Below are positions 18,031 through 27,192 of a stretch of 64,000 bases of DNA, piece after piece. Source of the stretch: Flavobacteriales bacterium (GTDB lineage: Bacteria > Bacteroidota > Bacteroidia > Flavobacteriales_C > GCA-002722245); contig JAHEZL010000022.1 in NCBI GenBank assembly GCA_023251095.1, positions 1 to 64,000 of the forward strand, read 5' to 3'. Positions within the stretch are counted from its first letter, which is position 1, and each line of letters begins with the position of its first letter. Under the pieces are notes generated by a model. It was not told the DNA's origin. It did no database searches and worked only from the letters and a program-made list of their open reading frames with translations. Both the position numbers and the translations under genes were made by a program.

Positions 18031-18061
18031 CGAAGATAAGTAAGAAAGACAAAGCTGTCAA
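18031..18061 (-). promoter_or_regulatory. Bacteroidota-type promoter of the giant repeat gene
   Basis: On the minus strand TTG, 20 bases, then TATCTTCG matches TTG-N19/20-TAnnTTTG with one mismatch in the -7 element. It places transcription start about 35-45 bases before the ATG. Confidence 0.55.
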
Positions 18062-18098
18062 TTTTATATCGATGGAAGGTAGAAAAAAACGGATGGAA

Positions 18099-20717
18099 TT
18101 ATTGCCCTAGTCTTTTCTTGATTTCACTCAGCTTCATCAAGGCTTCCACAGGGGTGAGTGTATTGATATTTAATCGGGTTAAATCGTCGCGTATTTCCTC
18201 CAAAACAGGATCATCCAACTGAATAAAACTCAATTGCATTCCGGATGTAGTAGTTTCAGGTTTTATTTTTTCACGCAAATCATTTCCACCTTCACGTTGT
18301 TTTTCCAATCGCTCCAAAACCGCATTGGCATTGGAAATTACGAGTTTTGGCAAACCGGCCAGTTTAGCCACATGAATACCAAAACTATGCTCACTTCCGC
18401 CTGCTGCGAGTTTTCGCAGAAAAATTATTTTGCCTTCAATCTCTTTTACCGATACGTTGAAATTTTTTACGCGCGAAAAAATATTAGTCATTTCATTCAA
18501 CTCGTGATAATGTGTAGCAAACAAGGTTTTCGGCTTGAATAAAGGATATTCGTGAATGTATTCTGCTATCGACCAGGCAATGGAAATACCGTCGTAAGTG
18601 CTGGTACCCCTACCAATTTCATCCAGCAAAATCAAAGAACGCTCCGATAAATTATTGAGAATATTTGCTGTTTCATTCATCTCCACCATGAAGGTAGATT
18701 CGCCTGTAGAAATATTATCCGATGCGCCAACACGCGTGAAAATTTTATCTACCACACCCATTCTTACATGCTTTGCGGGAACATAAGAACCAATTTGCGC
18801 CATCAAAACAATTAAGGCCGTTTGACGCAGCAATGCTGATTTTCCCGACATGTTAGGCCCCGTCACCATTATAATTTGCTGCAGCTGGTCATCTAAATAA
18901 ATATCGTTGGCAATGTATTTTTCGCCAACGGCAAGATTTTTTTCAATCACCGGATGTCTTCCGTCTTTGATATCAATTACTAATGAATCATCAACTTCCG
19001 GACGAACATAATCATACTCCATCGCCTGTTTTGCAAAGCCTGTCAAGCAATCCAGAGTTCCAACCAAAGCCGAATTTCTTTGCAAAGTCACAATGTGATC
19101 GGCAGCATTAGAAACCAATTCATTGAAAAGTGCAAATTCAATTTCATTGATTTTATCTTCTGCCTGCAAAATTTTTGTTTCAAAAACTTTCAACTCTTCA
19201 GTGATGTATCTTTCAGCATTCACCAGTGTTTGCTTGCGAATCCAGGTTTCAGGAACTTTATCTTTGTGCGTGTTGCGTACTTCTATGTAATAACCGAAAA
19301 CATTATTGAAGGCAATTTTCAAAGAAGTGATTCCGGTGGCTTCAATTTCGCGCTGCTGAACATCCAATAAATAATTTTTTGAATCGGTAGACAACTTTCG
19401 ATATTCATCCAATTCGGCATGAACACCATCGGCTATCAATCGGCCTTTGCCTATCAATGAAGGTGGATCGGGATATAATATTCTTTCTACTTTTTGTACA
19501 AAAGCAGAAAGTGCATCCATCTCATCCAGCAAAATTTTGAATTCAAGATTGGAAGAATCATTGAAGGATTTCAATTTTTCAATGCATTGCAAAGAATATT
19601 TTAAATTCCATATTTCACGTGGAGAAACGCGCGCCATTGCAATTTTGGAAGCGATGCGTTCGATATCGGAAATGCTGGATAATACTTTTCTTATTTCATC
19701 TGCAGCCTCTTTGTTTTTGAGCAAATGGCCAACAAGCGCATGACGGTAAGATATTTTGTCTTTGTCTTTTAAAGGCAAAACCATCCACTTGCGCAACATA
19801 CGTCCGCCCATGGGTGTAAGCGTTTGATCAATTACGTCCAGCAGCGTAATCGCCCCTGGATTTGCCGAATACACCAACTCTAAATTCCTAATGGTAAAAG
19901 GATCCAGCCACACATAATCATCACTTACGATCTTGGAAATTTTATTGATGTGCGCGAGTTTGTCTTGCTGATTGAAATGCAAATAATGAATGATAGATCC
20001 AGCTGCAGTAACCGACAAAGGTTCTTTTTCAATACCGTATCCTTTCAAACTATCCGTCTCAAAAATCTTTTGAATTTGTTCTTTGGCGTAATCCGTTCCG
20101 TACACCCAATCCTCTAAACCATAAGTATAATAGCGGCCTCCGAAGAGTTCCGTGAAACGTTGTAATTTATTTTTTTGGAAGAGAACTTCCTTTGGTAAAA
20201 AACTATTTAAGGTTTTAGAGATGTATCCGAATTCACCTTCGGTCACATAAAATTCTCCTGTACTGATATCTACTAAGGCAAGACCTGCGCGGTTTTTATC
20301 AATGCTGACAGATGCTAAATAATTATTGCTTTTGTGATCGAGCACTTTATCACTCATCGCAACACCCGGAGTTACAACTTCTGTAACGCCACGTTTTACA
20401 ATGGTTTTGGTCATTTTCGGATCTTCCAGCTGATCACATACGGCAACACGCTGACCGGCTTTCACCAACTTAGGCAAATAAGTTTCCAGTGAATGGTGCG
20501 GAAAGCCCGCCAATGCTACTTCTGAAGCAGTGCCATTGGATCGTTTGGTTAAAACTATTCCTAAAATTTTGGAAGTTTTAACTGCATCTTCATTGAAGGT
20601 TTCGTAGAAATCGCCCACACGAAAGAGCACCAAAGCATCAGGATACTTTTCCTTAACGCCATAGTATTGCTTCATTAATGGCGTTTCATTTTTATCTTTG
20701 GTGGGCTGCTCAGTCAA
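18099..20717 (-). CDS. mutS: DNA mismatch repair protein MutS
   Basis: This 872-residue mismatch sensor and ATPase works with MutL in post-replication repair. The mismatch-reading Phe-X-Glu is at 37-39 (GDFYETF). Connector, lever and clamp domains follow. The C-terminal ABC-type ATPase has Walker A GPNMSGKS (620-627), Walker B LILLDEIGRGTS (about 695-706) and ATHYHEL. Length and motifs are normal for MutS1. The start follows a short gap divergent from the TrmH gene. Confidence 0.97.
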   Translation of the reverse strand: MTEQPTKDKNETPLMKQYYGVKEKYPDALVLFRVGDFYETFNEDAVKTSKILGIVLTKRSNGTASEVALAGFPHHSLETYLPKLVKAGQRVAVCDQLEDPKMTKTIVKRGVTEVVTPGVAMSDKVLDHKSNNYLASVSIDKNRAGLALVDISTGEFYVTEGEFGYISKTLNSFLPKEVLFQKNKLQRFTELFGGRYYTYGLEDWVYGTDYAKEQIQKIFETDSLKGYGIEKEPLSVTAAGSIIHYLHFNQQDKLAHINKISKIVSDDYVWLDPFTIRNLELVYSANPGAITLLDVIDQTLTPMGGRMLRKWMVLPLKDKDKISYRHALVGHLLKNKEAADEIRKVLSSISDIERIASKIAMARVSPREIWNLKYSLQCIEKLKSFNDSSNLEFKILLDEMDALSAFVQKVERILYPDPPSLIGKGRLIADGVHAELDEYRKLSTDSKNYLLDVQQREIEATGITSLKIAFNNVFGYYIEVRNTHKDKVPETWIRKQTLVNAERYITEELKVFETKILQAEDKINEIEFALFNELVSNAADHIVTLQRNSALVGTLDCLTGFAKQAMEYDYVRPEVDDSLVIDIKDGRHPVIEKNLAVGEKYIANDIYLDDQLQQIIMVTGPNMSGKSALLRQTALIVLMAQIGSYVPAKHVRMGVVDKIFTRVGASDNISTGESTFMVEMNETANILNNLSERSLILLDEIGRGTSTYDGISIAWSIAEYIHEYPLFKPKTLFATHYHELNEMTNIFSRVKNFNVSVKEIEGKIIFLRKLAAGGSEHSFGIHVAKLAGLPKLVISNANAVLERLEKQREGGNDLREKIKPETTTSGMQLSFIQLDDPVLEEIRDDLTRLNINTLTPVEALMKLSEIKKRLGQ

Positions 20718-20796
20718 AATACACTTGGATTACAGAGTAAATTTAACAAAGTAGAGATGTAATGCAGGAAATAGCAGCTATATAATATTAACATTT

Positions 20797-21330
20797 ATGA
20801 AGAAATTATCCATGGATGAACTCAACCGGATGTCGGTTGAAGAATTCAAACAAGCTGAAAAAACACCACTCATCATTATTCTGGATAATATCAGAAGCTT
20901 AAACAATGTTGGCGCTATCTTCCGCACAGCAGATGCTTTCCTAATAGAAGGAATTTATTTGTGCGGCATCACAGCTACTCCGCCTCATCGTGAAATTCAA
21001 AAGACGGCATTAGGAGCCACTGAATCGGTGAACTGGAAGCATTTTGAAAACATCTCTGATGCAATTACTGAACTCAAAAACAATTCATACAAAATCATCT
21101 CTATAGAACAAGTAGAAAATCCTATTTACCTCAACGACTTTCAACCCGTCAAAGGCGAGAAATATGCGATTGTAATGGGCAATGAAGTAGAAGGCGTGAG
21201 TCAGGATGTAATCCATCAAAGTGATTATTGTATTGAAGTTCCTCAATTGGGCACAAAGCATTCTCTCAATGTTTCTGTTTGCGCGGGAATATTGATTTGG
21301 GATTTGTTTGTGAAGATGCGCAACTTGTAA
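20797..21330 (+). CDS. TrmH/SpoU-family RNA methyltransferase
   Basis: The 177-residue SPOUT enzyme should 2'-O-methylate a tRNA or rRNA ribose using SAM. Motif 1 is NVGAIFRTADAF. Motif 2 is GNEVEGVSQDVI and motif 3 is LGTKHSLNVSVCAGILIWDLF, together forming the trefoil-knot SAM site. It lacks the N-terminal substrate-binding domain of RlmB, so it is closer to the short TrmH/TrmL type; the target is unresolved. The TAA stop touches palindromic repeat copy 2. Confidence 0.9.
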   Translation: MKKLSMDELNRMSVEEFKQAEKTPLIIILDNIRSLNNVGAIFRTADAFLIEGIYLCGITATPPHREIQKTALGATESVNWKHFENISDAITELKNNSYKIISIEQVENPIYLNDFQPVKGEKYAIVMGNEVEGVSQDVIHQSDYCIEVPQLGTKHSLNVSVCAGILIWDLFVKMRNL

Positions 21331-21504
21331 AATCCCTCTTGCCATCGCACAGCATCCCACCACACTCTCCCTTTTTTCAAAGGGAGAAGTGCACCACCTG
21401 CTAACCATATTCAAAAATGTACTTCACGAAATGGGCCGCTAACTTCGTGCGCAGGCCCGAGCTAAGAGGCGGGCGCGCGAAAGATTTTCGTGCGATGGCA
21501 GCAT
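21330..21504. repeat. Imperfect palindromic dispersed repeat, copy 2
   Basis: It opens AAATCCCTCTTGCCATCGCAC, and its right end CGTGCGATGGCA is the inverted counterpart. The interior has CTCTCCCTTTTTTCAAAGGGAG and AATGGGCCGCTAACT, shared with copy 1 at 11211-11380. It starts inside the TrmH stop codon and lies between convergent genes. Confidence 0.75.
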
Positions 21505-21525
21505 CTCTTAGCTCTTGATTTTTTG

Positions 21526-21573
21526 TTACTTTTTCATCAAGGAAAAAGTAAAAGAAAAGAGGCTGAAAGCCTC
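21526..21573. repeat. Two adjacent hairpins in convergent intergenic space
   Basis: TTACTTTTTC-ATCAAG-GAAAAAGTAA is a perfect 10-base-pair hairpin (21526-21551). GAGGCT-GAA-AGCCTC (21559-21573) follows, then AAAGATTCCG. The second hairpin plus AAAGATTCCG is related to the repeat at 28889-29034. The rest of the 416-base gap 21331-21746 holds only repeat copy 2 and the ompA terminator. Confidence 0.6.
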
Positions 21574-21693
21574 AAAATAAAGATTCCGAGAAATTACAAG
21601 ACCAAAGCCATTACCTATGGCTTTTCCTCTTAATATCAAATGCTAAACTTCACGGAGCAAGTGTGCACTTCACTATGACTGACGAAGTAAAAC

Positions 21694-21723
21694 AAAAAAC
21701 GCCCCTGGTTTCCCAGAGGCGTT
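21694..21723 (-). terminator. Terminator of ompA
   Basis: AACGCCcCTGG-TTTC-CCAGaGGCGTT is an 11-base-pair stem with one mismatch, followed on the minus strand by six T. It lies 24 bases after the ompA stop. Confidence 0.8.
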
Positions 21724-21746
21724 CTTCCTAAATTATTCTTTTACTA

Positions 21747-23192
21747 TTATTTTCCGATAGAGAAGTCAACTCTTCTGTCAACAATTGATCCCTTACCTTT
21801 AGTAAGAACATCAGAGCTTCCTTTAGAATCAACTGATAATCTTGACTTATCGATTCCGTATACTTTCACTAAGTGACTAACAACCGCCTCAGCACGTTTA
21901 AGAGCTAATTTTTTGTTGTACTCAGGAGAACCTACGTTGTCAGCATGTCCAACTACTACTAATTTCAATTTAGCGTTAGCTTTCAAAGCCTGAGCGATAG
22001 TTGTCATTGAAGGGTAGTTGTTGTATTCTACTACTGCAGAGTTAACTTGGAAATAGATAGAAGGCAATCCAGATGGTTGGTAAGCAGAACCACCGTCTGT
22101 TTTAGTAGCAGCAATTCCATTTCCTGTTTGGATAGTAACACCTTTAGCATCTACTTGAGCACCTTTAGCTGTGTTTGGCTCTAAGTCTCTGCTATCACCT
22201 ACACCGTCACCGTCAGCATCAACTTCAACACCGTTTTCGTTTACTTTAGCGCCATTTGCAGAGAATCTCTCTTGGTCCATATAATCAGGTACACCGTCAC
22301 CGTCAGTATCAACTGAAGTACCGTCACCGTAAGCTTTAGCTCCTTTTGGAGTATTGTTGTCTTTGTCATATTTATCAGCAATACCATCACCGTCTTTATC
22401 TCCGAATCCGTCGATCAACTCACTAACAGCAGCCATTTTGTCTTCCATAACAGCTTCGTCGGTTTTTTGTACTTTACCGCTGAAGCTATAAACAACTCCT
22501 GCATTTGTGTATTGATAGATATCTCTTTTTGTTCCTGCTGTAAAAGCATCCATTTTATCTGAATTCAAGAATCTGAAGCTTGATTCCAAAGTAACTGCCC
22601 AATGGTCATTTAATTTATATTTTCCACCAATTCCAAGAGGGAAAGCAACTTCATTGGTTCTTTTATCTTTCACTAAATCAGCATTAGAATTAGCTAAAGT
22701 ATATCCCTGATAAGAGATAAGGTCATTATTATTCAAGTAATGAAGCGTGCTTCTGAATGAAGTAATTCCAATACCCAGGTAACCATAAGCTGTAAGTTTG
22801 CTTTTACCAACTTTCGTAGGGAAAAACAAGTTACTGAAATTAACATGGAGGTTTAAAGTTGGTTCAGTAAACCCGGCATCAAAATACATGTTTTTTGCTC
22901 TGTTTGATCCGTGAGCATCACCCCAGTTGAACTGCCCTTGAATACCAAATACCGGACTAAGCGTATACATTGCATTAATTCCGGCTCCGAATCCAAGCTC
23001 GTTGTGATGTTTTAAAGAAATACCATAAGTATATTGTTTAATATCCGTGTAAGTGAAGATAGTACCTACATTAACTCCTACGGATAATCTATCCAAAAAA
23101 GAAGTCTTCTTAGTCGTATCAACCTGCGCTGATATTGTATTTAAGCCCATTATTAGTGCTAAGCCTAAAGTTAGTTGTGATTTAAATTTCAT
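21747..23192 (-). CDS. OmpA-family outer-membrane protein with TSP type 3 repeats
   Basis: The protein has 481 residues. A signal peptide (LNTISA, cut before Q) leads to an N-terminal eight-strand-type beta-barrel (about 30-240). A Ca2+-binding thrombospondin type 3 linker follows (DKDGDGIADKYD, DTDGDGVPDYMD, DADGDGVGDSRD, about 275-340). The C-terminal OmpA domain (about 370-481) has VVGHADNVGSPEYNKKLALKRA and binds peptidoglycan. It should tie the outer membrane to the cell wall. A promoter with an overlapping inverted repeat lies at 23229-23265 and a strong terminator follows, suggesting a highly expressed single-gene unit. Confidence 0.93.
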   Translation of the reverse strand: MKFKSQLTLGLALIMGLNTISAQVDTTKKTSFLDRLSVGVNVGTIFTYTDIKQYTYGISLKHHNELGFGAGINAMYTLSPVFGIQGQFNWGDAHGSNRAKNMYFDAGFTEPTLNLHVNFSNLFFPTKVGKSKLTAYGYLGIGITSFRSTLHYLNNNDLISYQGYTLANSNADLVKDKRTNEVAFPLGIGGKYKLNDHWAVTLESSFRFLNSDKMDAFTAGTKRDIYQYTNAGVVYSFSGKVQKTDEAVMEDKMAAVSELIDGFGDKDGDGIADKYDKDNNTPKGAKAYGDGTSVDTDGDGVPDYMDQERFSANGAKVNENGVEVDADGDGVGDSRDLEPNTAKGAQVDAKGVTIQTGNGIAATKTDGGSAYQPSGLPSIYFQVNSAVVEYNNYPSMTTIAQALKANAKLKLVVVGHADNVGSPEYNKKLALKRAEAVVSHLVKVYGIDKSRLSVDSKGSSDVLTKGKGSIVDRRVDFSIGK

Positions 23193-23228
23193 GGTTTGAA
23201 TAATTTAGTATTCCTGTTAATTTGATTG

Positions 23229-23265
23229 CAATTATAAAGAATGTTTTATTTTCTGCAAAACATTC
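23229..23265 (-). promoter_or_regulatory. ompA promoter with overlapping inverted repeat
   Basis: On the minus strand TTG (23256-23258), 19 bases, TATAATTG (23229-23236) fits the Bacteroidota promoter with one -7 mismatch. A perfect 9-base inverted repeat GAATGTTTT-N9-AAAACATTC (23239-23265) covers the -33 element and spacer. It could be an operator; that function is inferred. Confidence 0.6.
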
Positions 23266-23277
23266 GCGTTTTTTTTT

Positions 23278-23766
23278 CTATATTATGTTTACTTTCATAT
23301 TATCTTTACAATCCCTTAATAAAGCAAACATTGATTTTCGGGTAACGGGATGCTCAACGTTTCCGCCTATCTCTACTAAAGGTATTAAGGCAAACTTGCG
23401 TTCGGTGAGTTTGGCATGAGGAATTATCAACCTTTCGGTATTAACAACTTCGTTTCCATACAACAAAATATCAATGTCTATTGCCCTGGATGAATACCCC
23501 TCTGTCTCTGAATGCACACGCCCTATCACTGTTTCAATGCTTTTTATTTTTTCAAGAACTTCATGAGGAGTGAATGCCGACTCTATTTTTAAAACCTGAT
23601 TCAAAAACATGGAATCCGTGTAAAAACCCCATGGTTCAGTTTCATAAACAGATGACTCTTTAATAATTTCACCCAGCTCGTGCTTTATATAATTGCGTGC
23701 CACAGAAAGGTTTTCCTCCCTGTTTCCAAGATTACTGCCCAGTAAAAGAAAGATTTCTTTTTTCAT
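23278..23766 (-). CDS. folK: 2-amino-4-hydroxy-6-hydroxymethyldihydropteridine diphosphokinase
   Basis: This cytosolic folate enzyme transfers pyrophosphate from ATP to the pterin alcohol. The ATG at 23766 gives 162 residues starting MKKEIFLLLGSNLGNRE, the family N-terminus. The ORF-track start 33 bases upstream adds MLILLITLAAE and is unlikely. Family motifs are YETEPWGF, DIDILLYG and PHAKLTERKFAL. It is divergent from sppA, whose true start is 86 bases away. Confidence 0.93.
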   Translation of the reverse strand: MKKEIFLLLGSNLGNREENLSVARNYIKHELGEIIKESSVYETEPWGFYTDSMFLNQVLKIESAFTPHEVLEKIKSIETVIGRVHSETEGYSSRAIDIDILLYGNEVVNTERLIIPHAKLTERKFALIPLVEIGGNVEHPVTRKSMFALLRDCKDNMKVNII

Positions 23767-23851
23767 TTCAGCAGCTAAGGTAATAAGCAGTATTAACAAA
23801 AGAGATGCTGAAAGCCCAAAAAAAGAGATATTTTTGAGCCAAATAAAAATT

Positions 23852-25642
23852 ATGAGTTTTAAAACATCATTTTGGGCGGGCTTAACGGCTTATCTGGTAG
23901 GTAAAATTGTTTACACCATTATATTTGTCATTCTACTGATTGCAGCAATTGCTATTGCTGCGGCATCTCTGGATTTATCGGGCGACAAAGAAAAAATAAG
24001 TATCAGCGAGCCGGTTTTTTTAAAACTTAATTTACAAGGCAATATTGAGGAAAGAAAAAACGACAACCCTTTAGCGGCAATGATAGCGGGCGAAAAAGCT
24101 GCCACTCCTTCACTGGAAGCCATTAAAGAAGGTTTGGATTATGCCAAAAAAGATCCTTTGGTAAAAGGTGTTCTTCTTGATTTCTCAGGATTAGCAACAG
24201 GAATAGCAACTATAGAAGAATTTCGCAACGAATTACTCACCTTCAAGAAATCAGGAAAAAAAGTATACAGCTACAGCAACGGCTATTCTCAAATCGATTA
24301 TTACCTTGCCTCCTGCTCCGATTCCATCTGGCTCAATCCCCAAGGCGCTATTGAGTTTAAAGGTTTATCCATGAAATTTCTTTTCTTCAAAAACCTTTTG
24401 GCAAAACTAGGGATCCAACCCCAAATTTTCCGTCAGGGAAAATACAAAAGTGCCATTGAACCTTTTGAGCTGGACTCCATGAGCGCAGCCAGTGAAGAGC
24501 AATCGTCGGCTTTAATTCATTCGGTGTGGAACGATATACTTGTGAAAATTTCCACCAACAGAAAATCAAATGTGGCTGCTTTAAATGGTATTGCCGATAG
24601 TTTGGTGCTGGTGAATGCAGAGCAGGCTATGCAAAATCATTTGATTGATGCGGTATATTATCGCGATCAGGTGGAAGCACAAATTGTTAAATTTTCCAGT
24701 AAAAATCAACCTTTGGTAGATTTCGCCGCTTATGTAAAAAGTAAAACGCCTATCGAGATTGAGCCTTCCGAAACTAAAAAAACAAGTATCGCAGTGCTGT
24801 ATGCCGAAGGTGAAATTGTTGACGGCAAAGGGGCGAAAGATCAAATCGGCGATGTTACGTTTATTGCCGAACTCAAAAAAATCAGAGAAGACAGCAACAT
24901 CAAAGCCTTAGTACTGCGCATCAATTCTCCGGGAGGAAGCGCACTGGCTTCCGAAAATATTTTAAGAGAAGTGGAACTCATCAAAAAAATAAAACCGGTT
25001 GTTGTTTCCATGGGGAATGTGGCTGCATCGGGCGGATATTACATTGCGTGTAAATCCGATGTGATTGTTGCGCAACCCAACACCATTACGGGTTCTATCG
25101 GTGTTTTCGGAATGATGTTCAACATGCGTGAACTTTTTCAGGAGAAAATCGGTGTTAGCTTTGATGGCATAAACACCAACAAACACTCTGATTTCCCTGC
25201 TTTCACAAGAGAAATCTCTGCGAAAGAAAAAGAAATCATTCAAAAGGAAATCGTTGCCGTGTATACTATCTTCAAACAAAGAGTAGCAGCGGGGCGCCAC
25301 TTTTCTGTTGAAATGGCCGACAGTTTGGGAAGAGGCAGAGTATGGTCGGGAATTGACGCAAAAAGAATCGGACTCGTGGATGAACTCGGCGGATTGGATG
25401 ATGCCATTGCTATTGCTGCTAAAAAAGCAAAATTGAAAGATTACGAAATCGCTTCTTATCCGCATCAGGAGTTTAAACTGGCCGATGTCATCAAAGATTT
25501 CTCGTCTCTGGAAATTCAGAAAACAATCAGCGAAAGCGCCGAACTCAAAAATCATTATTCGGCCATCATGAATTTACTGCGCCAAATGCAGTCGATGAAA
25601 GGTATTCAGACGCGACTACCCGGACAAATCATCATAGAATAA
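23852..25642 (+). CDS. sppA: Signal peptide peptidase SppA, 67K type
   Basis: This inner-membrane serine protease degrades cleaved signal peptides. The ATG at 23852 gives 596 residues, opening with a short N-terminus and one membrane helix (VYTIIFVILLIAAIAIAAA). The ORF-track extension of 53 residues is not protein-like and overlaps folK antisense. Two tandem S49 domains are present. The general-base Lys is in the N-terminal half (GKYKSAIEPFEL). The nucleophile Ser is in the C-terminal half (AASGGYYIACKSD). Length fits the two-domain 67K class. Confidence 0.93.
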   Translation: MSFKTSFWAGLTAYLVGKIVYTIIFVILLIAAIAIAAASLDLSGDKEKISISEPVFLKLNLQGNIEERKNDNPLAAMIAGEKAATPSLEAIKEGLDYAKKDPLVKGVLLDFSGLATGIATIEEFRNELLTFKKSGKKVYSYSNGYSQIDYYLASCSDSIWLNPQGAIEFKGLSMKFLFFKNLLAKLGIQPQIFRQGKYKSAIEPFELDSMSAASEEQSSALIHSVWNDILVKISTNRKSNVAALNGIADSLVLVNAEQAMQNHLIDAVYYRDQVEAQIVKFSSKNQPLVDFAAYVKSKTPIEIEPSETKKTSIAVLYAEGEIVDGKGAKDQIGDVTFIAELKKIREDSNIKALVLRINSPGGSALASENILREVELIKKIKPVVVSMGNVAASGGYYIACKSDVIVAQPNTITGSIGVFGMMFNMRELFQEKIGVSFDGINTNKHSDFPAFTREISAKEKEIIQKEIVAVYTIFKQRVAAGRHFSVEMADSLGRGRVWSGIDAKRIGLVDELGGLDDAIAIAAKKAKLKDYEIASYPHQEFKLADVIKDFSSLEIQKTISESAELKNHYSAIMNLLRQMQSMKGIQTRLPGQIIIE

Positions 25643-25677
25643 TAATTGTACATTTGTCCGCACTGCTGAAAAACTCA

Positions 25678-27192
25678 ATGTCGATAATTAATTCTATCAT
25701 AACCCGTCAAATGAAAAAACGCTATCAGCGGGTAGAATTTTTCATGACGCATCCGCACGAGGTTCAAAAAAAGTGTTTGATGGAATTGGTGGATGCAGCA
25801 AAAAACACTGAATTCGGAAAAAAACATTCTTTCAAAAAAATATATTCTTACGAGGATTTCCGCAACAATATTTCTCTCCACAGCTACGAAGATATTTTTC
25901 CTTACATCAACAAAACTTTACAAGGCGAACACAATGTTTTATGGCCAGGTGAAATCAAATGGTTTGCCCGTTCATCGGGTACTACCAATGATAAAAGCAA
26001 ATTCATTCCGGTAAGCAGTGAAGCTCTTTTCGATTGTCATTACAGAAGTGGAAAAGACATGCTGGCTATTTACTGCAATGAATTTAAAAAGGCTAAAATT
26101 TTTGAAGGCAAATGTTTGTTCATGGGTGGCAGTCATGAAATAAATATGCTGAATGAAAAAAGTTATGTAGGAGATTTATCGGCCATCATCATCGACAATC
26201 TTCCTTTCTGGATCAACTGGAGAAGGAGTCCGGATAAAAAAACAGCGCTACTCGGCAACTGGGAAGAAAAACTGGAAAAAATGGCCGATATTGCCATTAA
26301 AGAAAACATCACTACACTATCGGGAGTTCCTTCCTGGACCTTGGTTTTACTGAAACGTGTTTTAGAAAAAACCGGTAAAGCCAATATCGAAGAAGTTTGG
26401 CCGAACATAGAAATGTTTATGCACGGCGGCGTGAAATTTGATCCTTACATTGGACAATTCAACAAACTTTTCCCATCGGGAAAAATGAAATACATTGAAA
26501 CTTTCAATGCTTCGGAAGGCTACTTTGGCGTACAATTGGAAAATAAAGTGCGGGATTTACTGTTATTAACTGATCACGGAATTTTTTATGAATTCATTCC
26601 GCTCAACGAAATTGACAAAGAACAACCAAAAGTTATTCCCTTAAATGAAGTGGAAGTCAACAAAGCATACGCCATGGTAATTTCAACCAACGCCGGATTG
26701 TGGCGCTATATGCTGGGCGACACCATTAAATTCACGTCCGTAAATCCTTACCGCTACATTATTTTAGGACGCACAAAATATTGCATCAATGCTTTTGGCG
26801 AAGAACTCATGATCGATAACGTTGAAAAAGCCATTCAAATCGTTTGCGAAAAATTAAAAGTGAAAATCAATGATTATACCGCTGCTCCTATCTTCCTGAA
26901 CGCCGAGGGATGCGGCGCTCACGAATGGGTGATTGAATTTGAAGAAAATCCCAACGACTTAAATTATTTCATTGAAAGTTTAGATAACGCATTAAAAACA
27001 CTAAATTCCGATTACGAAGCGAAACGCTATAAAAATATGGTGCTGCATAAACCTGAAGTAATTGCGGTTCCAAGAGGAACTTTTTATAAATGGTTTAAAA
27101 GCAAAGACAAGCTAGGCGGACAAAATAAAATTCCACGTTTGTCCAACGACAGAGTGTTTGTGGAAGAAATTAAAAAAATGATGGGGCAATGA
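25678..27192 (+). CDS. GH3-family acyl-acid amido synthetase-like protein
   Basis: The ATG at 25678 gives 504 residues beginning MSIINSIITRQMKKR, which matches bacterial GH3 N-termini; the track start eight codons earlier is weaker. The family is ANL-fold adenylating enzymes, known from plant GH3 proteins that conjugate acyl acids to amino acids. ATP-binding is visible as ARSSGTTNDKSKFIP (about 100-115), and the acyl/AMP motif as FNASEGYFG. Substrates of bacterial members are largely unknown. It follows sppA by 35 bases and overlaps the next gene by four bases, so it is in the same operon. Confidence 0.88.
   Translation: MSIINSIITRQMKKRYQRVEFFMTHPHEVQKKCLMELVDAAKNTEFGKKHSFKKIYSYEDFRNNISLHSYEDIFPYINKTLQGEHNVLWPGEIKWFARSSGTTNDKSKFIPVSSEALFDCHYRSGKDMLAIYCNEFKKAKIFEGKCLFMGGSHEINMLNEKSYVGDLSAIIIDNLPFWINWRRSPDKKTALLGNWEEKLEKMADIAIKENITTLSGVPSWTLVLLKRVLEKTGKANIEEVWPNIEMFMHGGVKFDPYIGQFNKLFPSGKMKYIETFNASEGYFGVQLENKVRDLLLLTDHGIFYEFIPLNEIDKEQPKVIPLNEVEVNKAYAMVISTNAGLWRYMLGDTIKFTSVNPYRYIILGRTKYCINAFGEELMIDNVEKAIQIVCEKLKVKINDYTAAPIFLNAEGCGAHEWVIEFEENPNDLNYFIESLDNALKTLNSDYEAKRYKNMVLHKPEVIAVPRGTFYKWFKSKDKLGGQNKIPRLSNDRVFVEEIKKMMGQ

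Noticed and set aside
23693-23851. Start of sppA at 23693
   Set aside because: The extension overlaps folK antisense and precedes the membrane anchor with unrelated sequence; 23852 gives the family N-terminus.
24962-25555. 197-residue minus-strand ORF
   Set aside because: Antisense to the conserved catalytic half of sppA, with His/Phe/Asn-rich unnatural composition.
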